64,000 bases of DNA from Haloarcula rubripromontorii (GTDB lineage Archaea; Halobacteriota; Halobacteria; Halobacteriales; Haloarculaceae), in NCBI RefSeq assembly GCF_001280425.1, contig NZ_LIUF01000001.1, positions 124,001 through 188,000 of the forward strand. The letters run 5' to 3'. The translations under genes were made by a program, and so were the position numbers. The stretch's first letter is position 1, and the number at the start of each line of letters is the position of its first letter. This document shows positions 44,175-52,656 of the stretch, one piece after another. Below the pieces are notes generated by a model. It worked only from the letters and a program-made list of their open reading frames with translations, was not told the origin of the DNA and searched no databases.

Positions 44175-44675
44175 TTGTCTGTAGAGTGGTGTGGGTGTGC
44201 CAACGCGTGCAGTTGTAATGGTGGAGACGCTCGGCGGAACTCTGTCTCAAATCCCTGTTACTAGATGGGGGTAGTCGTGCGCTAATTTAACTGAGTCGGT
44301 TGATCGTGTGGTCTGAGTACAGGCGCCTGATCTCTGTGTCTCGTCCGTTCGGTCCGAGCGGGCTACTCGCCCGGTGAGCCAGCGGGTTCCCATACGGCGG
44401 TGTCACCGGTTCAGACGCGATGGGAGAACAGCAGCGCCCAGAGACGTTCGGGCCAGCCGGCTCCATACGCCGGGGATACCCCGGCGGGGAGGTAGAATTT
44501 GGATTCAGTAGCGCGATCCCGCTCCTCAGCGTGGTTTCGCTGTGACATACATGTGAAGGGAGGCTCCCGAACCGCATTGCTCTGTAGCTTAAGCGTATAA
44601 CCTACTTATCCCACGTTTCAAAATTCCGGTCCGTCCGGTACCAGTGAAAACCCATCAAATCGGGGTTTCAATCGC
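44175..44675. other. 500-bp gene-free interval with one strong stem-loop
   Basis: The only ORF in this interval (a 96-codon minus-strand frame, 44287-44577) has Cys/Pro/His-rich non-haloarchaeal composition and was not accepted. A perfect 8-bp inverted repeat, CGCCGGGG (44468-44475) and CCCCGGCG (44479-44486) with a 3-nt loop, could be part of a small RNA or a transcription end signal. I see no tRNA, no repeat array and no other recognisable feature. Confidence 0.5.
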
Positions 44676-45041
44676 TCAGACGGCAGTGTCAGGGAGTGTC
44701 GGCGCGCCCTCTGAGAGAGAGAGCAGTTGTGCGGCGTGGTCCGCTTTCGCCAGAAATACTTCTTCGAGGCTGGGCGGGTTCCGGACGTTGGCGTCTTCGA
44801 GCATCGGTTCGGGAACGACGAGTGTGTCCGCCGGGACCTGTTCGTCCCCGTGGACGGCAAAGTGCTGGGAGCCGAGTTTCATTACCAGCGGATAGTCTGT
44901 GCGTTCGACCCCTTCGCCGGAGGCGTACAACTGTTCGTTCACTCGTTCGTGCTGCTCGCGACACATCGCGGCCGCCGCGTCATCTCTCGGTTCGATGTAG
45001 AGGCGGCCGAGGTAGTATCCGCGCGAAAACTGTTCGAACAT
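44676..45041 (-). CDS. DUF5802-like haloarchaeal protein
   Basis: The 121-residue protein begins MFEQFSRGYYLGRLYIEPRD and has a conserved HERVNEQLYASGEGVERTDYPLVMKLGSQHFAVHGDEQVPADTLVVP core and a C-terminal VFLAKADHAAQLLSL helix. This matches a haloarchaeal-only family (DUF5802 as I recall it). ATG 45041 is chosen; eleven upstream in-frame codons are non-conserved. A TTATGTAT TATA on the minus strand about 30 bp upstream is overlapped by an inverted repeat. The function is unknown. Confidence 0.8.
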   Translation of the reverse strand: MFEQFSRGYYLGRLYIEPRDDAAAAMCREQHERVNEQLYASGEGVERTDYPLVMKLGSQHFAVHGDEQVPADTLVVPEPMLEDANVRNPPSLEEVFLAKADHAAQLLSLSEGAPTLPDTAV

Positions 45042-45050
45042 CGGTGCAAG

Positions 45051-45073
45051 TGTATGTGTGCCATTCACATACA
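45051..45073. promoter_or_regulatory. inverted repeat overlapping the promoter of the DUF5802-like gene
   Basis: TGTATGTG (45051-45058) and CACATACA (45066-45073) form perfect 8-bp arms with a 7-bp spacer. The arms overlap the TATA element (about 45068-45076) and end about 10 bp before the start codon at 45041, the position of a repressor operator. Confidence 0.5.
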
Positions 45074-45188
45074 TAAGTGTTCGCCGGCAGCCTTTTGCCG
45101 CCGTGCAAACAGCGGCAACTCACAGTCGATGACCCGATAGCGACTCCCGTCCGACAGGGCTTTGCCGCGAGCGGTCCCGAGTCGACCC

Positions 45189-45833
45189 ATGAGCGAGCAG
45201 CGGGGGCCATTGCCACGTCGGTACGCGCGGTACTATCTGGAACAGACGCCGAGCCTCGTGTGGCTGCTGGTCGTCAACGCCGTCGCAATGCTCGTCGGTA
45301 TCCGGTATTATGTCGAGACGATGCCCGAGGTGTCGACGTTTCTCTGGCCGCTGTACGCAGATTCACCGGCCGCACTATTCCTGATGACGCTGTCGGTGGC
45401 TACTCTCCTGCCGTTCCTCGGCAAATCGCTCGACGAGGTCCCGCTGACGGTGCCGCTCGCGTACCTCCACACGATTGCGCTGGTCTGGCTGGTCAAGATG
45501 GGGCTGTGGACCGTCGTGGCGTTAAATATCGGCTTCGACGCGTACTTTCCCGCGCCGTGGGCGTATTTCGGCATCATCATCACCCACCTCGGTTTCGTCG
45601 CCGAGGGGCTGTTAGTTCCTCACTACGCCCGGACGACGAGGGGCGCGCTGGTGACCGCGCTGGTGTTGGCCCTGTGCAACGACGTACTCGATTACGGCTT
45701 CGGATATCATCCGCCGTTGCGATACGACCCGGGTCTGGTGTTACCGCTCGCCACTGTCGCGCTATCGGTGCTGTCGGTTGGACTCGCCTGGCGACTGCTT
45801 CCAATGGAAAAACCGACGCAAAGGACATCTTAA
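45189..45833 (+). CDS. DUF1405 membrane protein
   Basis: The 214-residue protein has about six transmembrane helices with the DUF1405 outline (LEQTPSLVWLLVVNAVAMLVGIRYYV, LWPLYADSPAALFLMTLSVATLLP, TIALVWLVKMGLWTVVALN, FGIIITHLGFVAEGLLVPHYA). ATG 45189 is preferred to the in-frame start at 45162. The family is widespread in Firmicutes and haloarchaea, and its role is unknown. It is divergent from the DUF5802-like gene. Confidence 0.85.
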   Translation: MSEQRGPLPRRYARYYLEQTPSLVWLLVVNAVAMLVGIRYYVETMPEVSTFLWPLYADSPAALFLMTLSVATLLPFLGKSLDEVPLTVPLAYLHTIALVWLVKMGLWTVVALNIGFDAYFPAPWAYFGIIITHLGFVAEGLLVPHYARTTRGALVTALVLALCNDVLDYGFGYHPPLRYDPGLVLPLATVALSVLSVGLAWRLLPMEKPTQRTS

Positions 45834-45862
45834 ACACTCTTGGACTATTTGAAGTTGTTTCA

Positions 45863-45887
45863 TTCGTTTGTGAACAACACGAACGAA
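45863..45887. promoter_or_regulatory. 10-bp inverted repeat upstream of low-complexity protein gene
   Basis: TTCGTTTGTG (45863-45872) and CACGAACGAA (45878-45887) are 10-bp arms with one mismatch and a 5-bp spacer, ending 42 bp before the ATG at 45930. The spacing and symmetry suggest an operator; the ArsR-like gene at 47377 is a candidate binder. Confidence 0.45.
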
Positions 45888-45929
45888 GGCGTTTCTTTTT
45901 GACGTGGGAGGGTCGAAGTAGAACTAGGA

Positions 45930-47276
45930 ATGAGTCCACGCCAGGCCACGCTCCTCACAGTGCTGGTCTTCGTCGGGACTGTCGCTATCGGCCTCCCAGC
46001 CGTGACAGCGCAGGAGACCGCAACGGAGACAGTGGCCACGCAGAACGAGTCTGCCAGCGGAATGGGAACGCAACTCACGGCGTTCCTCCAGTCGAACGCT
46101 GCCGCCGCGAACGATACGGTCAAAAACGGGATGTGGCGGTCGACATACAACCAATCGAACGGCACTGAACGAGCCGAACTGGTCACAAAGCGAGCGGGCT
46201 CGCTCGAACGCCGGCTCGAACGGTTACAGGAGCGCAACGCCACGCTCGAACACCGATACGAGAACGGAAGCATCAGTGAGCAGGCCTACGTGGCACAGCA
46301 GAGCCGACTCACCGCGGAGATTGCGGGCCTGCAGACTGCGATTAACGATACCGATGCGGCGGCCGAACAGACCGGTGTAAACGACACCGCGCTGGAGCGG
46401 TTGAAACAAAACGCAAGCAAGCTGTCCGGTCAGCAGGTCGCATCGATTGCTCAGGGTATCGCCGGACCGCCGGCGACTGCCGGCCCGAGTGAGCAGGGAC
46501 CGCCTGATGACGCCGGAGTCAACCGAAGTGAACAGGGCCCGCCCGAAGTCGTGGGAGCCAACGAGAGCGACCGAGGACCGCCCGGCGATGCCCCCGGACA
46601 ACAGGGGAACGGTAGCGAACGAGGCCCACCTGACGATGCCCCCGGACAGCAGGAAAACGAGACCGAGAGCGGCCCACCCGCTGACAGGGGTACCGACGGC
46701 GATAGCGAGGGGTCCGACGACGCGGCCGAGAGCGAGGGAAACGGGTCTGACAGGGGGTCGGAGCGGGGCAACGGGAACGAAAACGGGGAGCGTGGAGCGT
46801 CCGGCACCGAGGACAGCGACGGGAACGACAGCGGTGACGATGCCGGGAACGGCGCTGGTGGCGAGAGCGGCTCTGATGCGGACGAATCCGGAGATGACGG
46901 GGCCGACGGGGATGCAGACGATGCGAACGATGGGGGCAACGACGAGGGAAACGATACCGGGAGCGAGCAAGGCAGCGACGGGGATGACCAGGGCAACGAC
47001 CAGGCCGGGGACCAGGGAAACGGTGACGAGGGTGACCGGGGAAACGACCAAGGCAACGACGGGGAGACCAACAAAGACGGTAACGAAGGCGAACAAGGGA
47101 ACGACAGCGGAGAGGGGCAGGGAAGCGGTAGCGGAGACGACCAGGCCGGGGAGCGAGGAAACAACGGAGACGACGGTGGCAACGACGGCGGTGACCAAGG
47201 AAACAGCGGCGGAAACGACCAAGGCAGTGACCGAGGAAACAGCGGCAATCAGGGCAACGGGAACGGCAGCGCGTAG
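45930..47276 (+). CDS. secreted low-complexity Gly/Asn/Asp/Gln-rich protein (DUF7096-like N-terminus)
   Basis: The 448-residue protein has a Sec signal peptide (residues 1-28, ending AVTAQE) and a helical, N-glycosylation-sequon-rich segment (about 30-175, with LERRLERLQERNATLEHRYE). Then come about 270 residues of repetitive GPPDDAPGQQ, DGNDSGDDAG and QGNDQGND-type units. The tail is almost only G, N, D, S, E, Q and R. This is a probable S-layer-associated or cell-surface protein. The tail is extremely acidic and disordered and is not explained by any enzymatic fold. It is followed by an ArsR-like gene on the same strand. Confidence 0.8.
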   Translation: MSPRQATLLTVLVFVGTVAIGLPAVTAQETATETVATQNESASGMGTQLTAFLQSNAAAANDTVKNGMWRSTYNQSNGTERAELVTKRAGSLERRLERLQERNATLEHRYENGSISEQAYVAQQSRLTAEIAGLQTAINDTDAAAEQTGVNDTALERLKQNASKLSGQQVASIAQGIAGPPATAGPSEQGPPDDAGVNRSEQGPPEVVGANESDRGPPGDAPGQQGNGSERGPPDDAPGQQENETESGPPADRGTDGDSEGSDDAAESEGNGSDRGSERGNGNENGERGASGTEDSDGNDSGDDAGNGAGGESGSDADESGDDGADGDADDANDGGNDEGNDTGSEQGSDGDDQGNDQAGDQGNGDEGDRGNDQGNDGETNKDGNEGEQGNDSGEGQGSGSGDDQAGERGNNGDDGGNDGGDQGNSGGNDQGSDRGNSGNQGNGNGSA

Positions 47277-47376
47277 GGCACGTGGCGGACCTACCCGGTA
47301 GCTGAGCGGGTGACACACCAGCAAACCGCCCGACGAGAGTCATACTTTTGAACCGTGACCCGCTACCTACGTATCG

Positions 47377-48024
47377 ATGGACTCCGCCGAGCTACTCAAT
47401 CTCCTTGGAAACGCCAATCGCCGGCGGATTCTCAAACTACTCGCACACAAACCCTGCTACGTCACCGAGATCAGCGAGTACATCGGCGTTAGTCCGAAAG
47501 CCGTCATCGACCACCTACAAAAGCTCGAAGACGCCGGCCTCGTCGACTCCCGGACGGACGACCAACGCCGAAAGTACTTCTCTATCGCCCGGAACCTCCG
47601 TCTGGAGGTCCGCGTCTCTCCGTACGAGTTCGGTACCAAAAGCGCCTATCCAGCAAACCCCGAGTTCGAGATGCCTTCCTGTCGCCACCTCTCGATAGAC
47701 GTGGGGGCCGCATCCGACGGGGACTTTCACGACCTGGCGCGCGAACTGGAGCATCTCCAGCAGCTAGAGAACGAACTGTCGCTGGCCCAGCGATGGGTGC
47801 AAGCCCGCATGACCGACGTACGGGACCGCATCGACTCCGGCTTCGAGAACGGCGACGGACGACTGTACGCAGAACTGGTCAGCGGGCTCGCAAACGGTAT
47901 CGATACCGTTCCAGCGCTGGCCCGAGAGATTGAGGCCCCACCCGAGATCGTCGAGGAAGCGCTCACGCGGCTGGCGGAGGACGACGTGGTCGAACGGACC
48001 GACGACGGCTGGGAAATCGTCTGA
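47377..48024 (+). CDS. ArsR-like winged-helix regulator with helical C-terminal domain
   Basis: The 215-residue protein starts with a canonical ArsR fold (LLNLLGNANRRRILKLLAHKPCYVTEISEYIGVSPKAVIDHLQKLEDAGLV). The middle part has SCRHLSIDVG. The C-terminal 60 residues (LYAELVSGLANGIDTVPALAREIEAPPEIVEEALTRLAEDDVV) look like a second winged helix. Cys residues (PCYVTE, SCRHL) are few and do not form a metal site. It likely regulates the adjacent secreted protein gene. Confidence 0.85.
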   Translation: MDSAELLNLLGNANRRRILKLLAHKPCYVTEISEYIGVSPKAVIDHLQKLEDAGLVDSRTDDQRRKYFSIARNLRLEVRVSPYEFGTKSAYPANPEFEMPSCRHLSIDVGAASDGDFHDLARELEHLQQLENELSLAQRWVQARMTDVRDRIDSGFENGDGRLYAELVSGLANGIDTVPALAREIEAPPEIVEEALTRLAEDDVVERTDDGWEIV

Positions 48025-48054
48025 GCGAAACGGTGTTTCAGAGAGTGGCCCGTC

Positions 48055-49620
48055 TCAGTCCGCGTTCGAACCGTACGAACTTGGGACTTCGACCGAGAGT
48101 TGTTCTGAGAGCAGGTACGTCACAGACCCGACAGCGACCAGTCCAGCAGGGAGTGCAATGTACGCCGAAACGCCGTAGCCGGCCAGCAGGAACAGCCCGG
48201 TTGCGACGATGCCGGCCAGCACTGCGTAGGGAATCTGAGTGTTCACGTGGTCGACGTGGTCGCTCGCGGCGAACATGCTTGACATCACTGTCGTGTCGGA
48301 GATGGGCGAGCAGTGGTCGCCGAACAGCGCGCCGGTCAGGATCGCTGCGATAGCTGGGGCAAGCGGCGCGCCGAGGGCGTGTCCGAGCGGTATCGCGACA
48401 GGGAACAGAATACCCATCGTCCCCCAGGACGTGCCGATGCTGAAGCTGATAATGACCGCGCTGAGGAAGATGATGGCGGGCAGCATCCCGGCCGTGATAA
48501 TCCCCTCACTGATGGCGACGACGTAGGGACCGACTCCGAGTGTCTGGCTCACGGCACCGATAGACCACGCGAGCGAGAGCACCGCAACGGGGAACATCAC
48601 CATTTTGAATCCCTCAAAGATGGCGTCGCTCACTTTATCGACCGCAATCCGTGCGTGTCCGACCAGAATTGTCAGAATGACCAGACAGGCCGAGAACGAG
48701 GCCCAGACGATTGCGTCAGCGGTGGCCGCGTTCGACAGTGCGTCGGTGAGACTCCGGCCAGCGAACCCGCCGCCAGAGTAATACAGCGAGAACCCAGTCA
48801 CGGCCACGAGTGCGGCGATTGGCGCAGCGAAGTACCACCACCGCGGCTCGACGTGGTCGGGCGTCACGATATCGTCCTCTTGCGTTTCCATGAGTGGGTC
48901 CGCGTTGTCACCGAGGACTTTGCCCTCTTCCTTTGCTCTGCGTTCAGCCTTCGCCATCGGACCGAAGTCCAAGTCTGCGATGACGACGATGAAAACCATC
49001 GCAAGTGCGAGCAGGCTGTAGAACCGATAGGGAATCGGTTCAAGAAACAGCAGGAACGCGCTTCGCTCCACCCCAATCGTGGTGAGTTGCTCAGCGATGA
49101 GTCCGACCTCGAACCCGAGCCATGTCGAGACGACCGATATCGACGCGGTCGGTGCAGTGGTGGAGTCAAGGATGTACGCCAGCTTCTCGCGGCTGATGTC
49201 GAATTTATCCGTGATCGGGCGCATGACCGACCCGGTAATCATCGTCGAGGCGTACGAGTCGACGAAGATAGTCATCCCCAGTAGTGAGGTCCCAAGCGCC
49301 GCCTGCCGGCGGGTTCGAATACGCTTGACCATCTGTGACGCCAGCGCGTTCATGCCGCCGGAGAGGAAGATCATCCCCAGCATTGCCCCGATGAGGAACG
49401 TGAACAAGAGCAGTTTGACGTTAAACGGCTCGGTCACGTTATCCACAACGAACTGGAGGCTCCGGGCGGCTCCAGCGGCCGGATTCCAGCCGACGAGCAC
49501 CGTCGCACCGATCCAGATGCCTGCAAACAGCGAGAGGAGTACTTGGCGAGTGAGCAGCGTCAGTACAATCGCGAGCATCGCCGGAAACAGGCTGATAAGC
49601 CCGTATGTCTCTGGTGCCAT
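48055..49620 (-). CDS. nhaC: NhaC-family Na+/H+ antiporter
   Basis: The 521-residue protein has about 12 transmembrane helices with NhaC-family signatures (GTSLLGMTIFVDSYASTMITGSVMRPITDKF, SISVVSTWLGFEVGLI, SFSIGTSWGTMGILFPVAIPLGHALG, LTGALFGDHCSPISDTTVMSSMFA). It exchanges cytoplasmic Na+ for external H+ at the cell membrane, which is central to halophile ion balance. Its start at 49620 is followed upstream by an AT-rich gene-free region. Convergent with the ArsR-like gene. Confidence 0.93.
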   Translation of the reverse strand: MAPETYGLISLFPAMLAIVLTLLTRQVLLSLFAGIWIGATVLVGWNPAAGAARSLQFVVDNVTEPFNVKLLLFTFLIGAMLGMIFLSGGMNALASQMVKRIRTRRQAALGTSLLGMTIFVDSYASTMITGSVMRPITDKFDISREKLAYILDSTTAPTASISVVSTWLGFEVGLIAEQLTTIGVERSAFLLFLEPIPYRFYSLLALAMVFIVVIADLDFGPMAKAERRAKEEGKVLGDNADPLMETQEDDIVTPDHVEPRWWYFAAPIAALVAVTGFSLYYSGGGFAGRSLTDALSNAATADAIVWASFSACLVILTILVGHARIAVDKVSDAIFEGFKMVMFPVAVLSLAWSIGAVSQTLGVGPYVVAISEGIITAGMLPAIIFLSAVIISFSIGTSWGTMGILFPVAIPLGHALGAPLAPAIAAILTGALFGDHCSPISDTTVMSSMFAASDHVDHVNTQIPYAVLAGIVATGLFLLAGYGVSAYIALPAGLVAVGSVTYLLSEQLSVEVPSSYGSNAD

Positions 49621-49968
49621 ACGTTCCGGTCCGGGGATTTACATACGAGAGTTATAAGAGTTGTCAACTCAAGATATTGTGGTTAAAGGAGGATATAAGA
49701 CAGCAGATAGTCACACTAGCGTTTAGTTTTTGGGCAATCACACACATCATAAACATATTCGACGAGACGGAGACAATCGGTTGGACGCAAAAACGTCCGT
49801 TCACGCCGAAATCGTAGCGGCCCGTCTCCCACAAACGAGAGGCCAACAGGGGTATCGACAGCGCTTGTCCGATACCTCTATTGCAGCCCGGGCGACTGGA
49901 CGGGAAATACACTGCAGCAAATGCAGCAAGCATGGTCACGGCACGGCCCGACACTGTCGCCTGAAGAG
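49621..49968. other. 348-bp gene-free interval with a stem-loop
   Basis: This AT-rich promoter region for nhaC has no accepted ORF. A 7-bp inverted repeat, GGTATCG (49851-49857) and CGATACC (49870-49876) with a 12-base internal loop that is itself partly self-complementary, is the only structured element I see. It could be a hairpin RNA or the end of the upstream gene's transcript. Confidence 0.45.
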
Positions 49969-50478
49969 CTACAGGTCTCTCGTCAGCCCACTGCGAAGGT
50001 CTCGGCCGAAGTAGTGTCCAACGAGCGCGAGTACGAGGCCGACCCCACCGGCGATGGCGAACAGTCTGGTACCGTTCAGTCCCGCAGCGAGCTGTGGGAG
50101 GAGGGACAGAACGGCCGTCGCGCCGCCGCTGACACCGCCCGCCAGCCCCAGTTCGGCGTATCGGCGCTCGCTGGCGAGCAGTCCGTAGACGAATCCGCCG
50201 AGTACGATGCCGAGCAGTTCGGTGAACGGCACGAGCGGTATCAGCCCGCCGAGCACCATCCCGCCGCCGACCGCGCCGAAGGCGAACAGCAGCGCCCGCA
50301 GTGAAAAGTAGCTGCCGCTGTCTGTGGTGGACGGTTCGGTGACAGACGACGCCGTGTCGCGTGCTTCCCCGACAGCAACGTCCGTCTCTACCGACTCCGT
50401 CGTGCCGACATCGACGCCGAGGTCACCGTCCGACTGCGCGTCCGCGTCGCGGGTCCGTTCCTCGGTTCGTTCGGCCAT
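49969..50478 (-). CDS. uncharacterised membrane protein with acidic N-terminus
   Basis: The 169-residue protein has an acidic Ser/Thr/Asp/Glu-rich N-terminal half (about 1-55) and about four transmembrane helices (YFSLRALLFAFGAVGGGMVL, LIPLVPFTELLGIVLGGFVYG, LAGGVSGGATAVLSLLPQLA, LFAIAGGVGLVLALVGHYF). No family is recognised. It is upstream of nhaC on the same strand with 348 bp between. Confidence 0.75.
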   Translation of the reverse strand: MAERTEERTRDADAQSDGDLGVDVGTTESVETDVAVGEARDTASSVTEPSTTDSGSYFSLRALLFAFGAVGGGMVLGGLIPLVPFTELLGIVLGGFVYGLLASERRYAELGLAGGVSGGATAVLSLLPQLAAGLNGTRLFAIAGGVGLVLALVGHYFGRDLRSGLTRDL

Positions 50479-50552
50479 ACAGAGTATGGGGCGGCGAGTA
50501 GTATGGTCCTTTTGGGGGCCTGTCGGCAGTCAGGGAGACGGCGGTGTGTCGC

Positions 50553-51152
50553 TCAGACACCGAGCCAGTCGTCGCTGCGAACCGAGTAACCGTTCGACCG
50601 GCAGAACTCCGATGCCCGTCGGCGCACGTCGCGAGACTTCGGTAGCGTCTCGTTCTCGTGAACCCGCTCGATAATCCAGTCGGCGACGGTCCGGATGCCC
50701 TCGTCCTCGTCATCCGCATCGATAGCTTGCAGCGCCCGGAACGTCCGCTCGTACCCGTCGCGCTGAGAGGCACCGAACGACGCACCCTGATACTTGTCGA
50801 CGGCCTCCACGATCCGTTTCATCGCCCCCGCTACGGTCGGCCGCTGGACTCGGATCCGGACCTCGGCTGGCGAGTCGAACGACTCGACCGCTGCATCCGG
50901 CACGAGGTCCGCAACGGTGTGCGTTCCCTCGGCCGACTCGATCTCGTGATCGCCAACCGCATCGACCACTGTCGCCGCTGCTGCCGGGAATTCGAGCGTT
51001 TTGAGTGCAGTCTCGAAGGACGCGAGTTCCGTCGAGTCGACTGGCGGCTCAGGCTCGTCCGCGCGCGCAAGGTCCTCGGCGATAGCGCGCTCGCGCTGGC
51101 GGCGCTCCTCGTTTCGAGCCTGCGCTTCGCGGCCGTTCTTGTTGTCTGCCAT
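50553..51152 (-). CDS. haloarchaeal DUF5789-like protein
   Basis: The 199-residue protein begins MADNKNGREAQARNEERRQR and shows ELASFETALKTLEFPAAAATVVDAVGDHEIE, VAGAMKRIVEAVDKYQGASFGASQRDGYERTFRALQAID and the C-terminal RDVRRRASEFCRSNGYSVRSDDWLGV. This matches a conserved haloarchaeal family of unknown function. It is divergent from gatD, sharing a 175-bp intergenic region that contains the tRNA-like element. Confidence 0.75.
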   Translation of the reverse strand: MADNKNGREAQARNEERRQRERAIAEDLARADEPEPPVDSTELASFETALKTLEFPAAAATVVDAVGDHEIESAEGTHTVADLVPDAAVESFDSPAEVRIRVQRPTVAGAMKRIVEAVDKYQGASFGASQRDGYERTFRALQAIDADDEDEGIRTVADWIIERVHENETLPKSRDVRRRASEFCRSNGYSVRSDDWLGV

Positions 51153-51199
51153 ACGTGTTAGAAGAATGTCGGACGAGATAACATTGTGGTTTGGTAGCG

Positions 51200-51208
51200 T
51201 GTATATTG
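51200..51208 (+). promoter_or_regulatory. TATA-like element of gatD transcript
   Basis: GTATATTGG near 51200-51208 would place the transcription start around 51231, producing an unusually long leader of about 97 nt for gatD, one that includes the tRNA-like element. Most haloarchaeal transcripts in this window appear leaderless, so the long leader is notable. Confidence 0.4.
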
Positions 51209-51242
51209 GTCGTCCGGAGCTGAACTGCCCCAGACACTGGAA

Positions 51243-51317
51243 CCGCCCCGTCGGCAGAGCCGGCGTGCGACCGAGACCGCTCGCCGAAACGAGTGGGTTC
51301 AAGTCCCACCGGCGGAA
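51243..51317 (+). other. tRNA-like leader element upstream of gatD
   Basis: A perfect tRNA T-arm lies at 51293-51309 (GTGGG, loop TTCAAGT, CCCAC), obeying the T-loop consensus TTCRANY. It is followed by an acceptor-like strand CGGCGGA (51310-51316) and A as discriminator. Five of those bases pair with CCGCC at 51243-51247. A D-loop-like GTCGGCAGAGC occurs at 51250-51260. Between them, 51261-51269 and 51278-51286 can form an 8-bp stem. The D-stem 5' half and a proper 5-bp anticodon stem are absent, so this is not a functional tRNA. It ends 10 bases before the gatD ATG. Confidence 0.55.
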
Positions 51318-51327
51318 AGTGCCGCGC

Positions 51328-52575
51328 ATGAACGCAGGCGACCGGGTCCGCGTCGAGCGCGCGGCCCAGACATACGAGGGCGTGTTGCTCCCGTCGAGTA
51401 CGCCCGACCACCTCGTCGTCAAGCTCGACGGCGGGTACAACGTCGGTATCGGCCGCGAGGACGCATCCGTCGACGTGCTTGAGTCGGACGTGTACGACGT
51501 CGAGAGCGCACAGGACGAACAGAGCCAGTCGGCAATCGAATTTGACGACGACCTCCCGACGGTGTCGCTCATCTCCACCGGCGGGACCATCGCCTCGACC
51601 GTCGACTACCGCACCGGCGCGGTGACGGCCCAGTTCGACGCCGAGGACGTGCTGCGAGCGGTCCCGGACCTTGCCGGGATGGCGAACTACCGCGGCCGCG
51701 TCGTCGCGAATATTCTCTCGGAGAACATGACCCCGGCCGTCTGGCAGGACCTTGCGCAGGCAGTCCACGAGGAGATCGAGGCCGGCGCAGACGGCATCGT
51801 CGTCATGCACGGCACGGACACGATGCAGTACTCCGCGTCGGCGCTGTCGTTCATGCTCGACACACCGGTTCCAATCGTGTTTACTGGCAGCCAGCGGTCG
51901 GCGGACCGCCCGTCCTCGGACAACGTGATGAACGCTGTCTCGGCCGTCGAGGCTGCGACGAGCGACTGTGCGGAGGTGCTGGTCTGTATGCACGCGGACG
52001 AGTCCGACGACCGCTGTGCGCTCCACCGCGGCACCCGCGTCCGGAAGAACCACACCTCGCGCCGGGACGCCTTCGAGACAGTCGGCGCGAAGCCGCTTGG
52101 CGAGGTCGACTACGACATCGACGGCGAGAGCACAGTTACGTTCCACCGCGAGTACACCGAACGGGACGCCGCCGACCTGGCGCTGCACGACGACATCGAG
52201 ACCAACGTGGAACTCCTGAAGTTCTCGCCGGGGATGGACCCGTCGCTGCTCGAAGCCGCTGCCGAGGACAGCGAGGGCGTCGTCATCGAGGGAACGGGGC
52301 TTGGCCACGTCAACACCGACTGGATCGGGACCATCGAGGAACTGGACATCCCGGTGGTCATGACCAGCCAGTGCCTCGAAGGCCGGGTCTGTGACCGCGT
52401 CTACGACACCGGACGGGACCTGCTCGACGCCGGCGTCACCGAGGGCGAGGATATGCTCCCCGGCACAGCGAAGGTCAAGCTCATGTGGGCGCTGGCAAAC
52501 AGCGACGACGTGGCCGATGCCATGCAGGAACCGCTGGCCGGCGAGATTCAGCAGCGCTCGACACCCTGGTTGTAG
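51328..52575 (+). CDS. gatD: archaeal Glu-tRNA(Gln) amidotransferase subunit D
   Basis: The 415-residue protein has an N-terminal SH3-like beta-barrel (MNAGDRVRVERAAQTYEGVL) and a type I asparaginase domain: the nucleophile Thr in SLISTGGTIAST (near residue 89), the second triad VVMHGTDTMQYSASAL, and KFSPGMDPSLLEAAAEDSEGVV. GatD releases ammonia from Gln or Asn, which the GatE subunit uses to amidate Glu-tRNA(Gln). No gatE is in the window. A tRNA-like leader precedes it. Confidence 0.95.
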   Translation: MNAGDRVRVERAAQTYEGVLLPSSTPDHLVVKLDGGYNVGIGREDASVDVLESDVYDVESAQDEQSQSAIEFDDDLPTVSLISTGGTIASTVDYRTGAVTAQFDAEDVLRAVPDLAGMANYRGRVVANILSENMTPAVWQDLAQAVHEEIEAGADGIVVMHGTDTMQYSASALSFMLDTPVPIVFTGSQRSADRPSSDNVMNAVSAVEAATSDCAEVLVCMHADESDDRCALHRGTRVRKNHTSRRDAFETVGAKPLGEVDYDIDGESTVTFHREYTERDAADLALHDDIETNVELLKFSPGMDPSLLEAAAEDSEGVVIEGTGLGHVNTDWIGTIEELDIPVVMTSQCLEGRVCDRVYDTGRDLLDAGVTEGEDMLPGTAKVKLMWALANSDDVADAMQEPLAGEIQQRSTPWL

Positions 52576-52656
52576 CGCTGGGACCGGCACAGCAGTCACG
52601 ATGTGGCTCCGTCCCCGGAGCGCCTCTTTTTTGTCGTCGGGGGCGAGTCTCACGGT

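Noticed and set aside
44287..44577. 96-codon minus-strand ORF in the gene-free interval
   Set aside because: Cys-, Pro- and His-rich composition without acidic bias is unlike the neighbouring haloarchaeal proteins, and no motif is visible.
44665..44675. GTTTCAATCG sequence resembling the start of a CRISPR repeat
   Set aside because: Only a single copy, with no spaced repeats nearby.
46224..47324. long minus-strand ORFs antisense to the low-complexity protein
   Set aside because: They are reverse-complement artefacts of a repetitive GC-rich gene, rich in Ser/Pro or Arg.
49664..49954. 96-codon minus-strand ORF upstream of nhaC
   Set aside because: Composition is Cys/Ser/Phe-rich and the frame crosses an AT-rich promoter and a stem-loop; it is not acidic and not recognisable.
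51243..51317. functional tRNA gene
   Set aside because: The T-arm is perfect, but the acceptor has two terminal mismatches, the 5' half of the D-stem is missing and no 5-bp anticodon stem with a 7-nt loop can be formed, so it is reported as tRNA-like only.
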